Positions 36,120-47,837 of a stretch of 64,000 bases of DNA are shown one piece after another. Under the pieces are notes generated by a model. It worked only from the letters and a program-made list of their open reading frames with translations, was not told the origin of the DNA and searched no databases. Source of the DNA: Tillandsia leiboldiana (Eukaryota; Streptophyta; Magnoliopsida; Poales; Bromeliaceae); contig CM055080.1 in the NCBI GenBank assembly GCA_029204045.2, positions 10,952,741-11,016,740 on the forward strand, written 5' to 3'. Within the stretch, counting starts at the first letter, position 1, and the number at the start of each line of letters is the position of its first letter. Position numbers and translations under genes: made by a program.

Positions 36120-37000
36120 CTTATTTTCCCAATATTTATAATTAATTAATTAATAATTAATTAATTAATTAAAACAAATTATATATGTATTAGGAACAAT
36201 TGCTTTCACACCCTTAAAAATTCTCCACTTTTTTATTGACCCCTCTTAGAAAGAACCTCTGGAGTTAAATTCTGTTGCAATTATCGTTATCTCTAGAAAA
36301 TTATTATTTTAAATTTTAAAATATATTATAATAATAATTTTTTATTTTTTATTTTTTTAAATATATTTTTTTTTTATGATCATCAATTTTTTTTTATTTA
36401 TTCTCAAATTAATGGCAAAGTAGATATTTTAATTTTTTTAAACTCCGATAAAAATTTATCTCGAATTTAATTCGAGATAACTTAACGGATACTAACATGA
36501 GCAATTTTGAATAACGAATGAATATATTAGGGGTGGCAGTCCAGTTCGTTGTTCGTAAGCCAGTTCGTGTTCGGCTCGAAATAAGCTCGAGATCGAATCG
36601 CTCATTTAGTAAACGAGCCGAACACAAGCTAGGGTCAACTCGTTTGTGTTCAGCTCGATAACCGCTCAAATATATATATATATATAATATTAATTATAAT
36701 TATATTTATAATATAATTTTTTATTATTTAATTTTTAGTCCAATTTAAATATAAATTCTAACTCATATAAAAGAATCTATTTATAAAACATACTTATTTA
36801 TCTATTTCGTACTAGAATGTTTTTAAAAACACAAAAATCCTTTGTCCTTGAGACTAATTTTTTTTGACCATTAGATCAAAAGTCAATAATAATAATTACT
36901 TGTGTCATCATTATGCATAATTCAATAGCTACTAGAATTGATTTAATGAATAAAAATATTATAGCGCTAATATTTTAGTACTTTTAAAAATATCTTGATC

Positions 37001-37071
<71 letters not shown>

Positions 37072-37075
<4 letters not shown>

Positions 37076-37304
37076 ATTATTATATTTTTATAAATATAAA
37101 TTTTTTTGTATTTATAATTTTTTTGTCTTTGGATGAAAAGATGTGCGGTTAGAATAATAGTGGTCCCTCTAGGGTTTAATGGGTTATTGATAAAATAGTA
37201 TAAATTTTATGAATTACTATAATTCTAACCGCACATTTCTTCATTCAAGGACCGAAAACTTATGAGTACGAAGAAATTTTACTTATAAAAGTATAGCAGA
37301 CGAA

Positions 37305-37310
<6 letters not shown>
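37072..37310. mobile_element. TA-flanked MITE with inverted halves
   Basis: Lies between (TA)n tracts. The two halves are inverted: 'ggatgaaaagatgtgcggttagaat' at the left corresponds to 'attctaaccgcacatttcttc' at the right. Noncoding. Confidence 0.6.
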
Positions 37311-37350
<40 letters not shown>

Positions 37351-37354
<4 letters not shown>

Positions 37355-37775
37355 GAGCTCCTATATTTTTAAAAATATCAAGTTATTAATGCTTGTAGGT
37401 AAAAATATCAAGTTATTAATGCTTGTAGGTTTTTAGCCATTGAATGAAAGGATGTGTGGTTAGGATGATAATGAGTCTCTTGAGTTAAATTAGTGGTTAG
37501 TAAAATAATATGATTTAAGAGATGAAATTAGTCAAACGAATAGATCTAACGGTAGAAAATTTGGAAGCACTAATTTCTTGGTGCTTATACAAGCATAGTA
37601 GCCCTAAGCAATTAGTGCTTGCAAGTTTTCTACCATTAAATCTATCATTTTGACTAATTTTACAAGATCATGCTATTTCACCAACATCCTAACCGCATAT
37701 CTTTTCATCCAATAGCTAAAACCTACATGCATTAATAAGTTGATAATTTTAAAAACATATAAACTCAATTATATA
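37351..37775. mobile_element. Large foldback of two TA-flanked MITE copies
   Basis: Left half contains 'tgaatgaaaggatgtgtgg', 'gaaattagtcaaacg' and 'gcactaatttcttggtgct'. The right half contains their reverse complements down to 'tataaactcaatt'. Together they make an inverted pair with arms of about 200 bp. A 28-bp motif (aaaatatcaagttattaatg...) is duplicated near the left end. Confidence 0.65.
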
Positions 37776-37787
37776 TATATATATATA

Positions 37788-38008
37788 CTACTATACTATT
37801 AATAGCACCAAGTCATTGGTGCTATTAGATTTTTAACTCTTGGATGAAGAGATGTATGGTTAGGATGACAGTGGGTCCCTAGGGTTTAGTAGATGGTTGG
37901 TTGAATAGTATAATCTAAGGGTTGAAAATAATCAAAGGGATTGATCAAATAGTGAAAAACTTGGTAGCACAAGTGTTTAGTACTATCGATAGCATAGTAG
38001 CCAAACTT
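37788..38008. mobile_element. TA-flanked MITE (gcaccaagtcattggtgc family)
   Basis: Begins ctatactattaatagcacc with the short palindrome CACCAAGTCATTGGTG. Ends with ctatcgatagcatagtagcc. (TA)n on both sides. Related copies near 38281, 51140, 57331, 57807, 60950 and 61857. Confidence 0.6.
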
Positions 38009-38280
38009 ATATATATATATATATATAATTTTATTATTTAGATTTTAGGTCAATCTAATATAAAAAATTTAAATTGTTGTGAATTTTGATTATTAAATTA
38101 AGATTCTATTTTTTTTTTTTTTTTACTTTCTTTCAACTTTTCATCTACCGAAAATCAAACCCGTTGTTGGCGAGCCAGCTCGTATTCGACTCGTTGACAC
38201 CCCAAATAAAAAATAAAAAATAAAAAATATATTTTTAATTGTTGAAGGATATATAAAATATTATCTCATATATATATATA

Positions 38281-38893
<613 letters not shown>

Positions 38894-39626
38894 CTAGAAT
38901 ACTATAATTAGCAAATTAATTCGTTGTCATCTATTTATTTTCGATGACGATCGGCACTGTTAAATATAATTTAAATTTTATAATTTTTTAATATTATTTA
39001 TTTTTATCTATTAAGCGGACATAAAAATAAATGACTGAAATTAAATATCTTTTAAAAAATAATAATAAAAAATTTATAATCATAAAAATATATAGATTTT
39101 ATTTTAAATAATTTAAAATATTTTTAAGTGCATTGGTTGAGAGTGTAGATCTTTTCTGGTCCATCAAGATCGACAATAAAACGACACGTAAAATTCTCAT
39201 CTTTTTAACATTGTGATGTAAAATAATTGAATTATTCATACACCTACTATTGTTGCTTTACATTAATAATTATTTACGTATTTTATTAAGGGGTTCTACG
39301 CAAAAAATGACACATGGGTTATGTTCTAGAGTAAACATGTTCAGTGCTTAGATGCACACAACTCAGCTCAGGTGATGACACTTGTCCCAATTTGACATCG
39401 CAATTGCAACCTGGGCATGTGACTCAGAGTTTTTATTTTATTTTATTTTAATTTATTTTATTTTATTTTATTATTATGTCGGTAGAATTCTTCCAAAGCA
39501 GTTTCGATGGAGACAAGCAGAAAATTTAAACTTAGGTTCACATTTATATTCGAACTCTTAACGTCGTGTACTTTAATATTTTCATATCGAAGGAAAAAAA
39601 AAAAAAATATGAGGAAATATATAAAG

Positions 39627-40010
39627 GATCAATGGATACTAATACTAATAATTAAGTATAAGTATTTTAGATGAATGATTTGAACTCAATAAAATATTAT
39701 TATTAGTGGGTCAGATCGTTACATTTGGTATTAAATCTAATCATCAAGCTAAAAATGTAAGACGAATCTCGACTGAATAAAAATCTGACGAGACAAGTCT
39801 CTAAGACAAGTTTCACATCGCCTTTGATCTTAAGCTGTATGTGTGTTTAAGCTTACGATGATATCATGCCTAAACGGAAAGAATTTATCACACCCCAAAG
39901 ACCCATATCGGAGACTATATACACTAATAATAATAATTAAGTTTAAATATTTTGATCCGATCATTTAGATCAAAATATTATTACTAATGGATCAGATCGT
40001 TACAATTAAC
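39627..40010. repeat. Imperfect 85-bp direct repeats, possible TE remnant
   Basis: 'actaataattaagt...gggtcagatcgttac' (about 39637-39721) recurs as 'actaataataataattaagt...ggatcagatcgttac' (about 39924-40012), separated by about 200 bp containing 'cacaccccaaagacccatatcgg'. Could be the remains of a larger dispersed element. Confidence 0.4.
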
Positions 40011-40074
40011 ATCGTATTTACACTTATATTCCAACTTTTGACCATCTGTATTTTTTATACATAATTTATTAGAT

Positions 40075-40312
40075 GGCTAAATTACAGAAAACTTTTCTTT
40101 TAAATATTTAATTTTCTTTTATTTTTTCTTTTGATTTTAAAAAAATTGCATTTAGCACCTCCCTGTCATAATTTCGTCCATTTCTTATAATTAAAATAAA
40201 GAAACATAGTAATCAACTGAAAATATTTTTTAAAATTTTTAAAAAATAAAATATAAATTTTTAAAAATTAAAATAAAAAAGTGAATATTTAGAAGGAGTT
40301 CTATGTTTTTTA
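40075..40312. mobile_element. AT-rich MITE of the GGCTAAATTACAGAAAA family
   Basis: Left end GGCTAAATTACAGAAAACTT. The right half contains inverted A/T-rich sequence ending near 'gaaggagttctatgtttttt'. Related copies at 54788-55160 and 58286-58660, and a left end at 56518. Confidence 0.45.
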
Positions 40313-41196
40313 CTAGTCATCAAATTACCTAATCTATAGTAACCCACCCAAAAGAAAAGTGAGCCACTTTTTGAGTACCTTTTTGGATACCCTTATAAAA
40401 AGTGGATAGAAAAAATGCCACTTTTGGATACAGAATTTAGAGTGTAATTATGGTAGTTTAGGGTTTGATAATGATATTTATAATTTAATTAATTAATAAT
40501 TAGGGTTTGGTAATGGCATTGCTATGTCCATCAACAATATTCAAGAATATACTTGGGGTATCTGTAGCAACAATCTACTCATTACTATCTGTATTATAAA
40601 AAGTGTTCAGAAAATTTATGCACACTAAAAATATACACCAGCAGAATGAAATATATTGGTATATGAGAATTATAAAATAAAAAAATAAAAAGAAAAAGAA
40701 AAAAATATATAAAGAAAAAAAAGAGAACTGCTGCATCAGAACAGGAACACTTAGAATGGTTTTAGTGCTCAAACATGTACAAGACCCCATCATAAGGAAT
40801 TTAAGATAAACAAGCAATAAAATACGGGTCGAAACTAATCGTCGAACTAAACCGAAACAAACCAAACAATTAGAGAAATCAAATTCGAATTCAACCTCTG
40901 ATGTTGTTCAGTTCGGGCCAGAATTTGAAAGCAGGAAATCAAACACTCTTCAAGCTCCTAATACCAACCACAGCAGAAAATCAAACAGCACACAGAACAT
41001 GCAGATTGATCACAAGGAAAGGGGCACTCTTCTAATTTTGTCATATAAATCATGTTATTCACATCATAGCTCACGACAAAAATGAGGAATAGTGTCAGTG
41101 TAAGAACTAAGAAGAGCTAACAATTCATACCCACGAAACGGAAAAAAAAAAGAGACGGAAAGGGATTAGTGATAATCAGAAGAAAAACCATATTGA

Positions 41197-41448
41197 GGCC
41201 TTGTTTGGTTGCACTTCTGCTATTTTAACCTTTTCTAAAACTCGAGAGTTCTATGCAATCGAATGTTGCGGCGGATGGTGTAACTTTCTATAGTTTCTTC
41301 GCTTTTTTAACGAAGAGGTGGTGAGTCGCAACTTGCGAGCTAACTAATGATAAGAACAACAACGAGATCTACCAGCCGGCGCATTAAATTTGCATAGAAT
41401 TTGAGTTCTAAAAGAACGAAAAGATCATAAGTGTAACCAAACGAGGCC
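41197..41448. mobile_element. TIR MITE just downstream of the DnaJ gene
   Basis: Inverted ends GGCCTTGTTTGGTTGCACTT and (complement of the right end) GGCCTCGTTTGGTTACACTT, 18 of 20 matching, 252 bp apart. No clear target duplication found. It lies 64 bp beyond the DnaJ stop codon, so it is likely transcribed in the 3' UTR. Confidence 0.7.
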
Positions 41449-41511
41449 TAAGTCCTATCTTTTGTGCATTCAATGAAATTTGCTTGATGATTATTATTCA
41501 TTAGTGAAGTT

Positions 41512-44182
41512 TTAACCTCCCAGCGCGCGTCGTATAGTCGCCCTCTGCTCCGAAGTCAACCTCGATGGGAAGGTCACGTCGAACTTAATCCTCAAATTAC
41601 CCTTCTTCCCTTTCTCCTTCACGATCGGCATCCCTTCGTTTGCGATCACAAGCTCGTAACCGGGATTTATCACGTCGGTCACCTTGATCACTAGATCACG
41701 GCCGTCGAGGGTCTTGAGGTTGACGGTGGTCCCCGCAAGCGCGTCCACCAGGGGTGTCTTTTTGTGGACGAAGAGGTCGTTGCCTTCCCTGGTGTACACA
41801 TCGTGGGGTTTCTCGTCGATGACAAAGGCGAGGTCAGCAGGGAGCAGGCCCACCGCCTCGTTGCCCTTATCCGGGAAGGTTATCTTCGTGCCCTTCTTCC
41901 ACCCGGGCTTCACGTCGATCGTCAAGATCTCTGATTCCGATGCCAATCGCCTAAGGTGCGCATTATGAGAGAGAAAAGGGATTCGAAGTAAGAAATCAAC
42001 AGCTAAAATTAAACCTGTATTTCAGTTTCAAGTAAAAAGAAAATAAAAAATGCTACGAGAAAGCTAGAACTCCAACTCCAAACTCCCCCACAGCAAAACA
42101 CCGAGATAAATACGTAAAGTTGGAAAGAAGTTAATGATAGATGCAGATAAACATAACCAAATAATCAGAATTAAAAACTGGCATATAAATCTTGTCTCAA
42201 ATCAACAAAAAATAAGATAAATATAGGCTTGTCAGGAGAAGTACGTAACGTAGGTCATCAACCTCGTCACAGTTTTACTATTCAATAGGCTCAGCACACT
42301 GAAATCAGATCGTCGAGCATAAATACGAAAAGCTAAATGCAAGTTTTCTAAATCTTTCCTGGTTGTTTACGCTCAAAATAGAGAATGAAAGGCATTACGT
42401 TTGCCATCTGAGAGCAACAATGATAGTCCAACCCGACTCTCTCACTAAGCACAAATTGCTTAAAATACATGAACTATAATTTTCAAAGTGAAAAAGGAAA
42501 GAGAAACAATTATGTACTCGCATGAAGTTCTGCTGATTATCAAAACATAAAACATAAATCAATTTTAAAATATATATAAAGGGAATGATTCAAGAATCAG
42601 CAGAAGAGAACTCCACCTTACGTATCTCTAAATGCTAGGTAGAAAAAGGAAAAAATGGAAGCAAACAGAAGGAATAAACATAAAATCCTCTATTTTCCAT
42701 GTCCACCTAAACTTCCGAAAGTATGCGTTGTCAAATGTCTAATTTGATCAATGAATGGATAACATAAGTGATTACATCAATAGCCAAAAGAAATCCTAAG
42801 GTAAAATGTACAAATAAACCACCAGCCATATTGGAAGGATATGGAAATATATACTCTACACAATTCAATGGATAAATTGACTATCTGGACAAATGATGAA
42901 AAAGCATTAGCAAACAAGGTAGACATATCAAAAAATTGCACATACCCATAAGGTCTCAAAACATTTCTAGAGATCTTCATCTTCCTTGTAGATCCAGTAT
43001 AGAGCTCCTCAAGACTACACGGCAATTTGGTTTCCACCGGCGGTGGTTTTCGAGGCTGGCTCGTACCACCACCGGCACCACTTCCACCTTCTGCATTAGA
43101 CGCGAATCTGCTCTCGGGCTCACCAAACCTGCCGCCAAACGTCCCGGCCCCTTCAGTTTGGAACCTCGTGGACTTTGCGCGCCCCATGTTCTCAAACCCG
43201 TAGGGTTTGCTGGAGCTCGCGAAGAACTCTGCAAAGACGTCCTCCGCATTACGAGGGTTAAATCCGTGGTCACTTGATCCAGTCGAATCGGGAGGGGGCA
43301 TCCCCTTCAAACCCTCTTCTCCGTATTGGTCATATATTGCCCTCTTTTGAGGATCACTTAATACCTGAACAATTGGGTGATGATATTACATAAATTACCC
43401 CGAATTACGAAATCCAAAAACCATCCAGAAAAGCAATCGACGGTAGAAGATAAGTAGATGAGTAAACCGAGCTCTCATTCAAATTTCTTTATGCAATAAG
43501 TGGGCTCACCATAGTATAGATATATCCTACCTACCAATCTGGTACACGACGGAACTAATTATACTAACATTCTAAAAAATAATTTGTCCCAACGCATTAA
43601 AACTAGAAAACAAGAAACAAAATTGAATTACATAATAAATACTTCGCTTATTCCTCTCGCACCTAGATTGCGTCTGAGACCGCCGAAATCTATATAAAGA
43701 AGCATACAAAATGCGCATAAACTTTACAAACTACAAATCTATAATTTTGCAAAGCAAAAGAACTTATATCCAGGGTTCTCACCATTTCCTCTTCATTCCA
43801 ATTCACCCAATTTAGAAACTAATGATTCTAGATTTTGCCCTAATCCCTTCAAATTCCAATCACGTAACACTACTGATTAGGTCTCAAGAACTAAATTCAC
43901 CTAGTTTTTGCAAACAAAAGGGTATCAAACGCAAATTAATTCGAGAATTTCACGCATTAATGGAGCGAAAAAACAAAAAAACAAAAAAATTAGGGTCGAA
44001 TCCAAAAAAATCCTCACCTCGTAGGCCTCGGTGAGCTGCTTAAACTTGGCCTCGGCCGTGCTCTTGTCGCTAGGGTTTTTATCCGGGTGCCATTGCATCG
44101 CCAATCTCCGATACGACTTCTTGAGAACCTCATCGGTGGCGTTGCGATTCACCTTCAAGATGTTGTAGTAATCCACTCCCAT
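41512..44182 (-). CDS. Class-B DnaJ (Hsp40) co-chaperone
   Basis: Stimulates Hsp70 ATPase and delivers unfolded clients. Exons on minus: 44182-44018, 43364-42946 and 41950-41512. Phases agree, giving 340 residues. The J domain starts MGVDYYNILKVNRNATDEVLK; the catalytic HPD is at 32-34 in MQWHPDKN. Exon 2 completes it with VLSDPQKRAIYDQYGEEGLKG, followed by a G/F- and S-rich linker (GFNPRNAEDVFAEFF, GGSGAGGG) without the CxxCxGxG zinc repeats of class A. Client-binding domains I and II follow: PCSLEELYTGSTRKMKISR; then SEILTIDVKPGWKKGTKITF and the distal TPLVDALAGTTVNLKTLDGR. The C-terminus is RRALGG. This architecture is that of DNAJB1/Sis1-type cytosolic proteins. Frames running past exon 2 on this strand are intron read-through. 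Confidence 0.94.
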
Positions 44183-44674
44183 CCCTATCCAAACATCGGA
44201 ACACTAACCCTAACCCTAATTCCGACGCTTCCGACCACCAAAATCGCACCCTTCCTCGGATCAATCCACCGATTCAGATCGAAATTTCGCAAAGAAACAA
44301 AAATCTGCCAAAATGTGAGGCATTCATCGACAAAAAAAAGGGAAAAATTCAACAAAAATGGGAAAATTGTGATGATCTCGAAACCCTGGGATTTGTAGGG
44401 ATTTTGTGAGCAACAAAATCGCGAGAATCCGATTTTTTTTCACAAAAATTTGGATTGGGACGAGGGATCGGAAAAACGAGAGAAGGGCGAGGTGCTCGAC
44501 GAATCAAATTAGAAATGGAAAATGAAAAAAATCGCAAGAAATAGTTTTAATTTAATTATTATTATTATTATATACTTAATACTAAATTTAATTAATTAAT
44601 TATGTAATTAATTAATTAAAAATTAGAGTTGAGGAGAGCACGAATTTTAAGGGACCCTTATCGTAGCTCGCGTG

Positions 44675-44691
44675 CACGTGGCATGCACGTG
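44675..44691. promoter_or_regulatory. Paired G-box motifs upstream of DnaJ
   Basis: Two perfect CACGTG palindromes (44675-44680 and 44686-44691) about 500 bp upstream of the DnaJ start, within CGTGCACGTGGCATGCACGT. G-boxes bind bZIP and bHLH factors in plants. Function here is not shown. Confidence 0.35.
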
Positions 44692-45655
44692 CACACCGTT
44701 TGGGTAAAATTTATGGATGGTCCCTTAACTATCCTTCAATTTTGATTTTGTCCCTGTAATGTTTCACATTAAAAACTTTAGATTTTTATAAACTAGTATT
44801 TTCAAATCCAGTTTTAATTAAATAAAAGTAAGTTATATATTTTAAAAAAAGATGTAAAATGATTTTAAAGTGTAATAATATACAAAAAAAAAAATTACAA
44901 ACAAAACTAATTAAAGGAAAGATACAGGGGCCAACTTGCAATATTTAGATTTTACAGGTACTATATGGGTTTCACTCTCTAAAATTTGTAAATTAATTTG
45001 GTTCTCGATATTATATTTTATTCAATGTCAAACTTTTATGTTAATTAATCCGGTAAAATATTATTATTTTAAAATTATAATTATTTTTATTTTTATTATT
45101 TTAATTTAATTATTTAAATATTATTTTTTATTTTTTAAAATAATTAAATTTTTATTCACCCATAAAATTAGTATTATTTTTATTTATTTCAAAATTAATA
45201 TTTAAAATAAATATTTTTTATTTATTTGTGAGCTAAATGCAGTCCAAATACACAGAGTCTATATAATACATTCTAAAATAAAAATATATGAATTACGTTG
45301 CTCTAAAAAATTATATTCTTACAAAAAAGAGAGATGTTGTACATGGACCTCCAAGAAATATATTATTTATATATTTTAAATAATTTGTATATTTTATATT
45401 TTATTTATTTTGAGATGAAGTAAAATTTGCAGTAAAAAAATTTACATGTCATGATAGATGAAATATATATCATACAATCAAAATTGAATATACGGACAGA
45501 TAGAATTGCTTCACCCCGAAAAAATATTACTTTTTTTACATCTCTAAATTCTAAATTCTAAAAATTTCTAAATCCTAAGATCCGTTTGGATGCGAATAAA
45601 AGAGTTAAAAGAAGATAAAAGAAGAAGAAGAATATATATATATATATATATATAT
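44692..45655. other. AT-rich intergenic DNA
   Basis: No gene or clear element boundary seen. Mostly A/T-rich with short runs. Confidence 0.5.
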
Positions 45656-45825
45656 GAGCAATGCTACCTGTACACCCCGAAGGGGTGTACATCATACACC
45701 TCCACCATTTTAATGGTGGCGATACTTTTTACGGGTCACATCAAGTGACCCATCATCACACCCCCACCCTTAGATGGGTGGGGTGTATGATGTACACCCC
45801 GAAAGGGGTGTACACATAGCATTTT

Positions 45826-45828
<3 letters not shown>
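45656..45828. mobile_element. Small TIR element (TGTACACCCC family), copy 1
   Basis: 173 bp. Left end GCAATGCTACCTGTACACCCC; complement of the right end AAAATGCTATGTGTACACCCC. It also carries internal inverted motifs (CACCATTTTAATGGTG). A related, longer copy is at 56884-57283. It is directly followed by a (TA)n tract. Confidence 0.7.
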
Positions 45829-45897
<69 letters not shown>

Positions 45898-45900
<3 letters not shown>

Positions 45901-46122
45901 GGGCTGGAATGCTATTGATAGCACCAGCCCAACTTTGCCACCCATTTTATATCCTTTGGATTGCGTTGAGATTTGTGAAAGCTATTTAATTTTTACTTTT
46001 TCTTTTTACTTTTTCTTTTTTCTTTTTTTCATTAAATAGCTTTCACAAATCTCAACGCAATCCAAAGGATATAAAATGGGTGGCAAAGTTGGGCTGGTGC
46101 TATCAATAGCATTCCAGCCCAA

Positions 46123-46125
<3 letters not shown>
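45898..46125. mobile_element. Palindromic foldback MITE, copy B
   Basis: Arms of about 95 bp are nearly perfect reverse complements (GTTGGGCTGGAATGCTATTG ... AATAGCATTCCAGCCCAAC), around a T-rich loop. (TA)n tracts of about 65 bp lie on both sides. Almost identical to copy C at 59594. Confidence 0.9.
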
Positions 46126-46193
<68 letters not shown>

Positions 46194-46625
46194 GAATTGT
46201 TATTTATTTTTTAAAGGAATAAGAAAAAATTAATTTTTTTAAAATAAATATAAAATTGGGAACTAACAGAAATTTTAAATCGTACATTTTTTTGATGTAC
46301 ATCTTACATTCCGTCGATTTTAAAATAAAATAAAATTTGAAAATATTTTTTTGTACATTTCATTCATTCAAAAATAAGCTAAATTTTACTGATTATATCG
46401 AAATAACTAGTAAAAAAAATTTTATCTATCATATATTTTAAAATAAGATATATAAATAATATTTTTTATAAATTTTATTGATTATTTAAAAATTATTAAT
46501 AAAATATATCTCATCATTAAATGTGTGTGGGATATGATATGTGCACCATGAACCCCAAAACATGCCTTTTATTAGGAGTGCATGAGTAAGCATTCAATTC
46601 ATCGTAATTACCATCTTTTTCCACT

Positions 46626-47837
46626 ATGCAAAGCGGCGTCACGAAGAAGCACCGCTCCTCCGCCGCCGCCGTCGCCGCCACCTCCGCCGCCGTCGCCGCC
46701 GCCGGAATCCGCCATGGCTGGGCGGAGCTTCCCGACGCACTACTCGTCTCCATCCTCGCCCTCCTCCTCTCCCTCCGTGACCTCCTCTCCTTCTCCGCCG
46801 TGTGCCGCTCATGGCGCCTCGTCGCCAGCGCCGCAGCCCCTCCCCTAAACCTCCCCCCTCTCCTCCTCCGCCCCTCCCACCTCCCCCCCCGCCGCCGTAA
46901 CACTAACCCTAACCCTACCTTCAACCTCCTCGACCCCGCCTCCCCACACTCCGTCGCCCCCTCCTCCCCGCTCTCCCCCCAAACCCTCTCCCTCCCCTTC
47001 CTCGGCCTCTCCCATGGCCGCCTCATCCTCCTCTTCTCCGACTCCGATCGCCGTCGCGGGCGCCACCGCCGCGTCATCCTCGCTGACCTCCTCACCGGCG
47101 CCGAGCTCCGGACCCCGCCCCTCCCCCCTCCCAACGCTACCATCCACTTCGGTCTCCTCACCGCCCCTCTCACCTCCCCTGACTCCTCCCTCCTAGTCGG
47201 CTACGACTCCTTCCTCTTCCAATGGCGTCCGGGGTCCCCCCAATGGCTCCGAATCCCTTTCCGCGTCGCCCGAACCATCACCCACATCGTCCCCTTCCAG
47301 GGCCGGGTTCTCGCCATGGATGACGCTGAGCGGCTTTTCGTCATACACCCGGCGGGCGAGGCCGATTACCCCACAACGGAGCTGGAGGTGACCTTCGTAG
47401 GGCAAAAGATTGCGCCTTTCTCACTATCTCGCTTCCTGATCGAGTGCGGCGGCGAGCTCCTGCTGATTCGGTTCGTTCTGTCAGAAATGATGCTGCATTT
47501 GGGGATCGAAGCATTCCGGTTGGATCGGTCGGAGCCGCAGAGATGGGTGAAAATGGAGAGCTTAGGCGATCGGGCGCTCTTCATTTGTGAAAATCATAAA
47601 ACCCTAGGGTTTTCATGTGTTTCTCCGAAAAAATGGGGAGGAGAGAGCAATTGCATCTACTACGCTGGTTTGGGGCATAAGCCTTGGAGTGTGCTTCGAT
47701 TGGGCGATGCCACAATCGATCTGAGTGACCCAGAATTGATGCTAAGTATGGACGGTTCTCAGAGTTTGCGGACGCCGAAGTGGTTTTACCCAAGTATGTT
47801 CTCTTCATCCCGAGCAAATTTTGCATACAGTTATTAG
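46626..47837 (+). CDS. F-box protein with DUF295-like (KIB-type) C-terminal domain
   Basis: Single-exon gene, 403 residues. The F-box is at about residues 31-70: WAELPDALLVSILALLLSLRDLLSFSAVCRSW, the part that would bind SKP1 in an SCF ubiquitin ligase. The remainder has the features of the DUF295 family: PFLGLSHGRLILLF, then DLLTGAELRTPPLPP, FQWRPGSPQWLRIPF, FQGRVLAMDDAERLFVI, GGELLLIRFVL and a late AFRLDRSEPQRWVKMESLGDRALFI, which often forms a beta-propeller. The 5' half is very GC-rich, the 3' half is not, as in many grass-like monocot genes. The first in-frame ATG is at 46626; the weakly conserved Ala-rich first 27 residues leave the exact start open. Substrate unknown. Confidence 0.85.
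   Translation: MQSGVTKKHRSSAAAVAATSAAVAAAGIRHGWAELPDALLVSILALLLSLRDLLSFSAVCRSWRLVASAAAPPLNLPPLLLRPSHLPPRRRNTNPNPTFNLLDPASPHSVAPSSPLSPQTLSLPFLGLSHGRLILLFSDSDRRRGRHRRVILADLLTGAELRTPPLPPPNATIHFGLLTAPLTSPDSSLLVGYDSFLFQWRPGSPQWLRIPFRVARTITHIVPFQGRVLAMDDAERLFVIHPAGEADYPTTELEVTFVGQKIAPFSLSRFLIECGGELLLIRFVLSEMMLHLGIEAFRLDRSEPQRWVKMESLGDRALFICENHKTLGFSCVSPKKWGGESNCIYYAGLGHKPWSVLRLGDATIDLSDPELMLSMDGSQSLRTPKWFYPSMFSSSRANFAYSY

Larger units (their letters stand above)
36528..38204. mobile_element. Repeat with GAGCCGAAC motifs, split by nested insertions
   Basis: The left part (36528-36672) starts TAGGGGTGGCAG and carries repeated CTCG/GAGCCGAACAC motifs. The matching right end (about 38153-38204) reads GAGCCAGCTCG, then CTCGTTGACACCCCA. 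Between them sit several (TA)n-flanked elements, so the parts look like one element invaded by others. The same family, uninterrupted except for a TA run, is at 53575-54100. Confidence 0.55.

Noticed and set aside
46517..47173. 218-codon Arg/Gly-rich minus-strand frame opposite the F-box gene
   Set aside because: Composition is that of antisense GC-rich DNA; the plus strand has a recognisable F-box.
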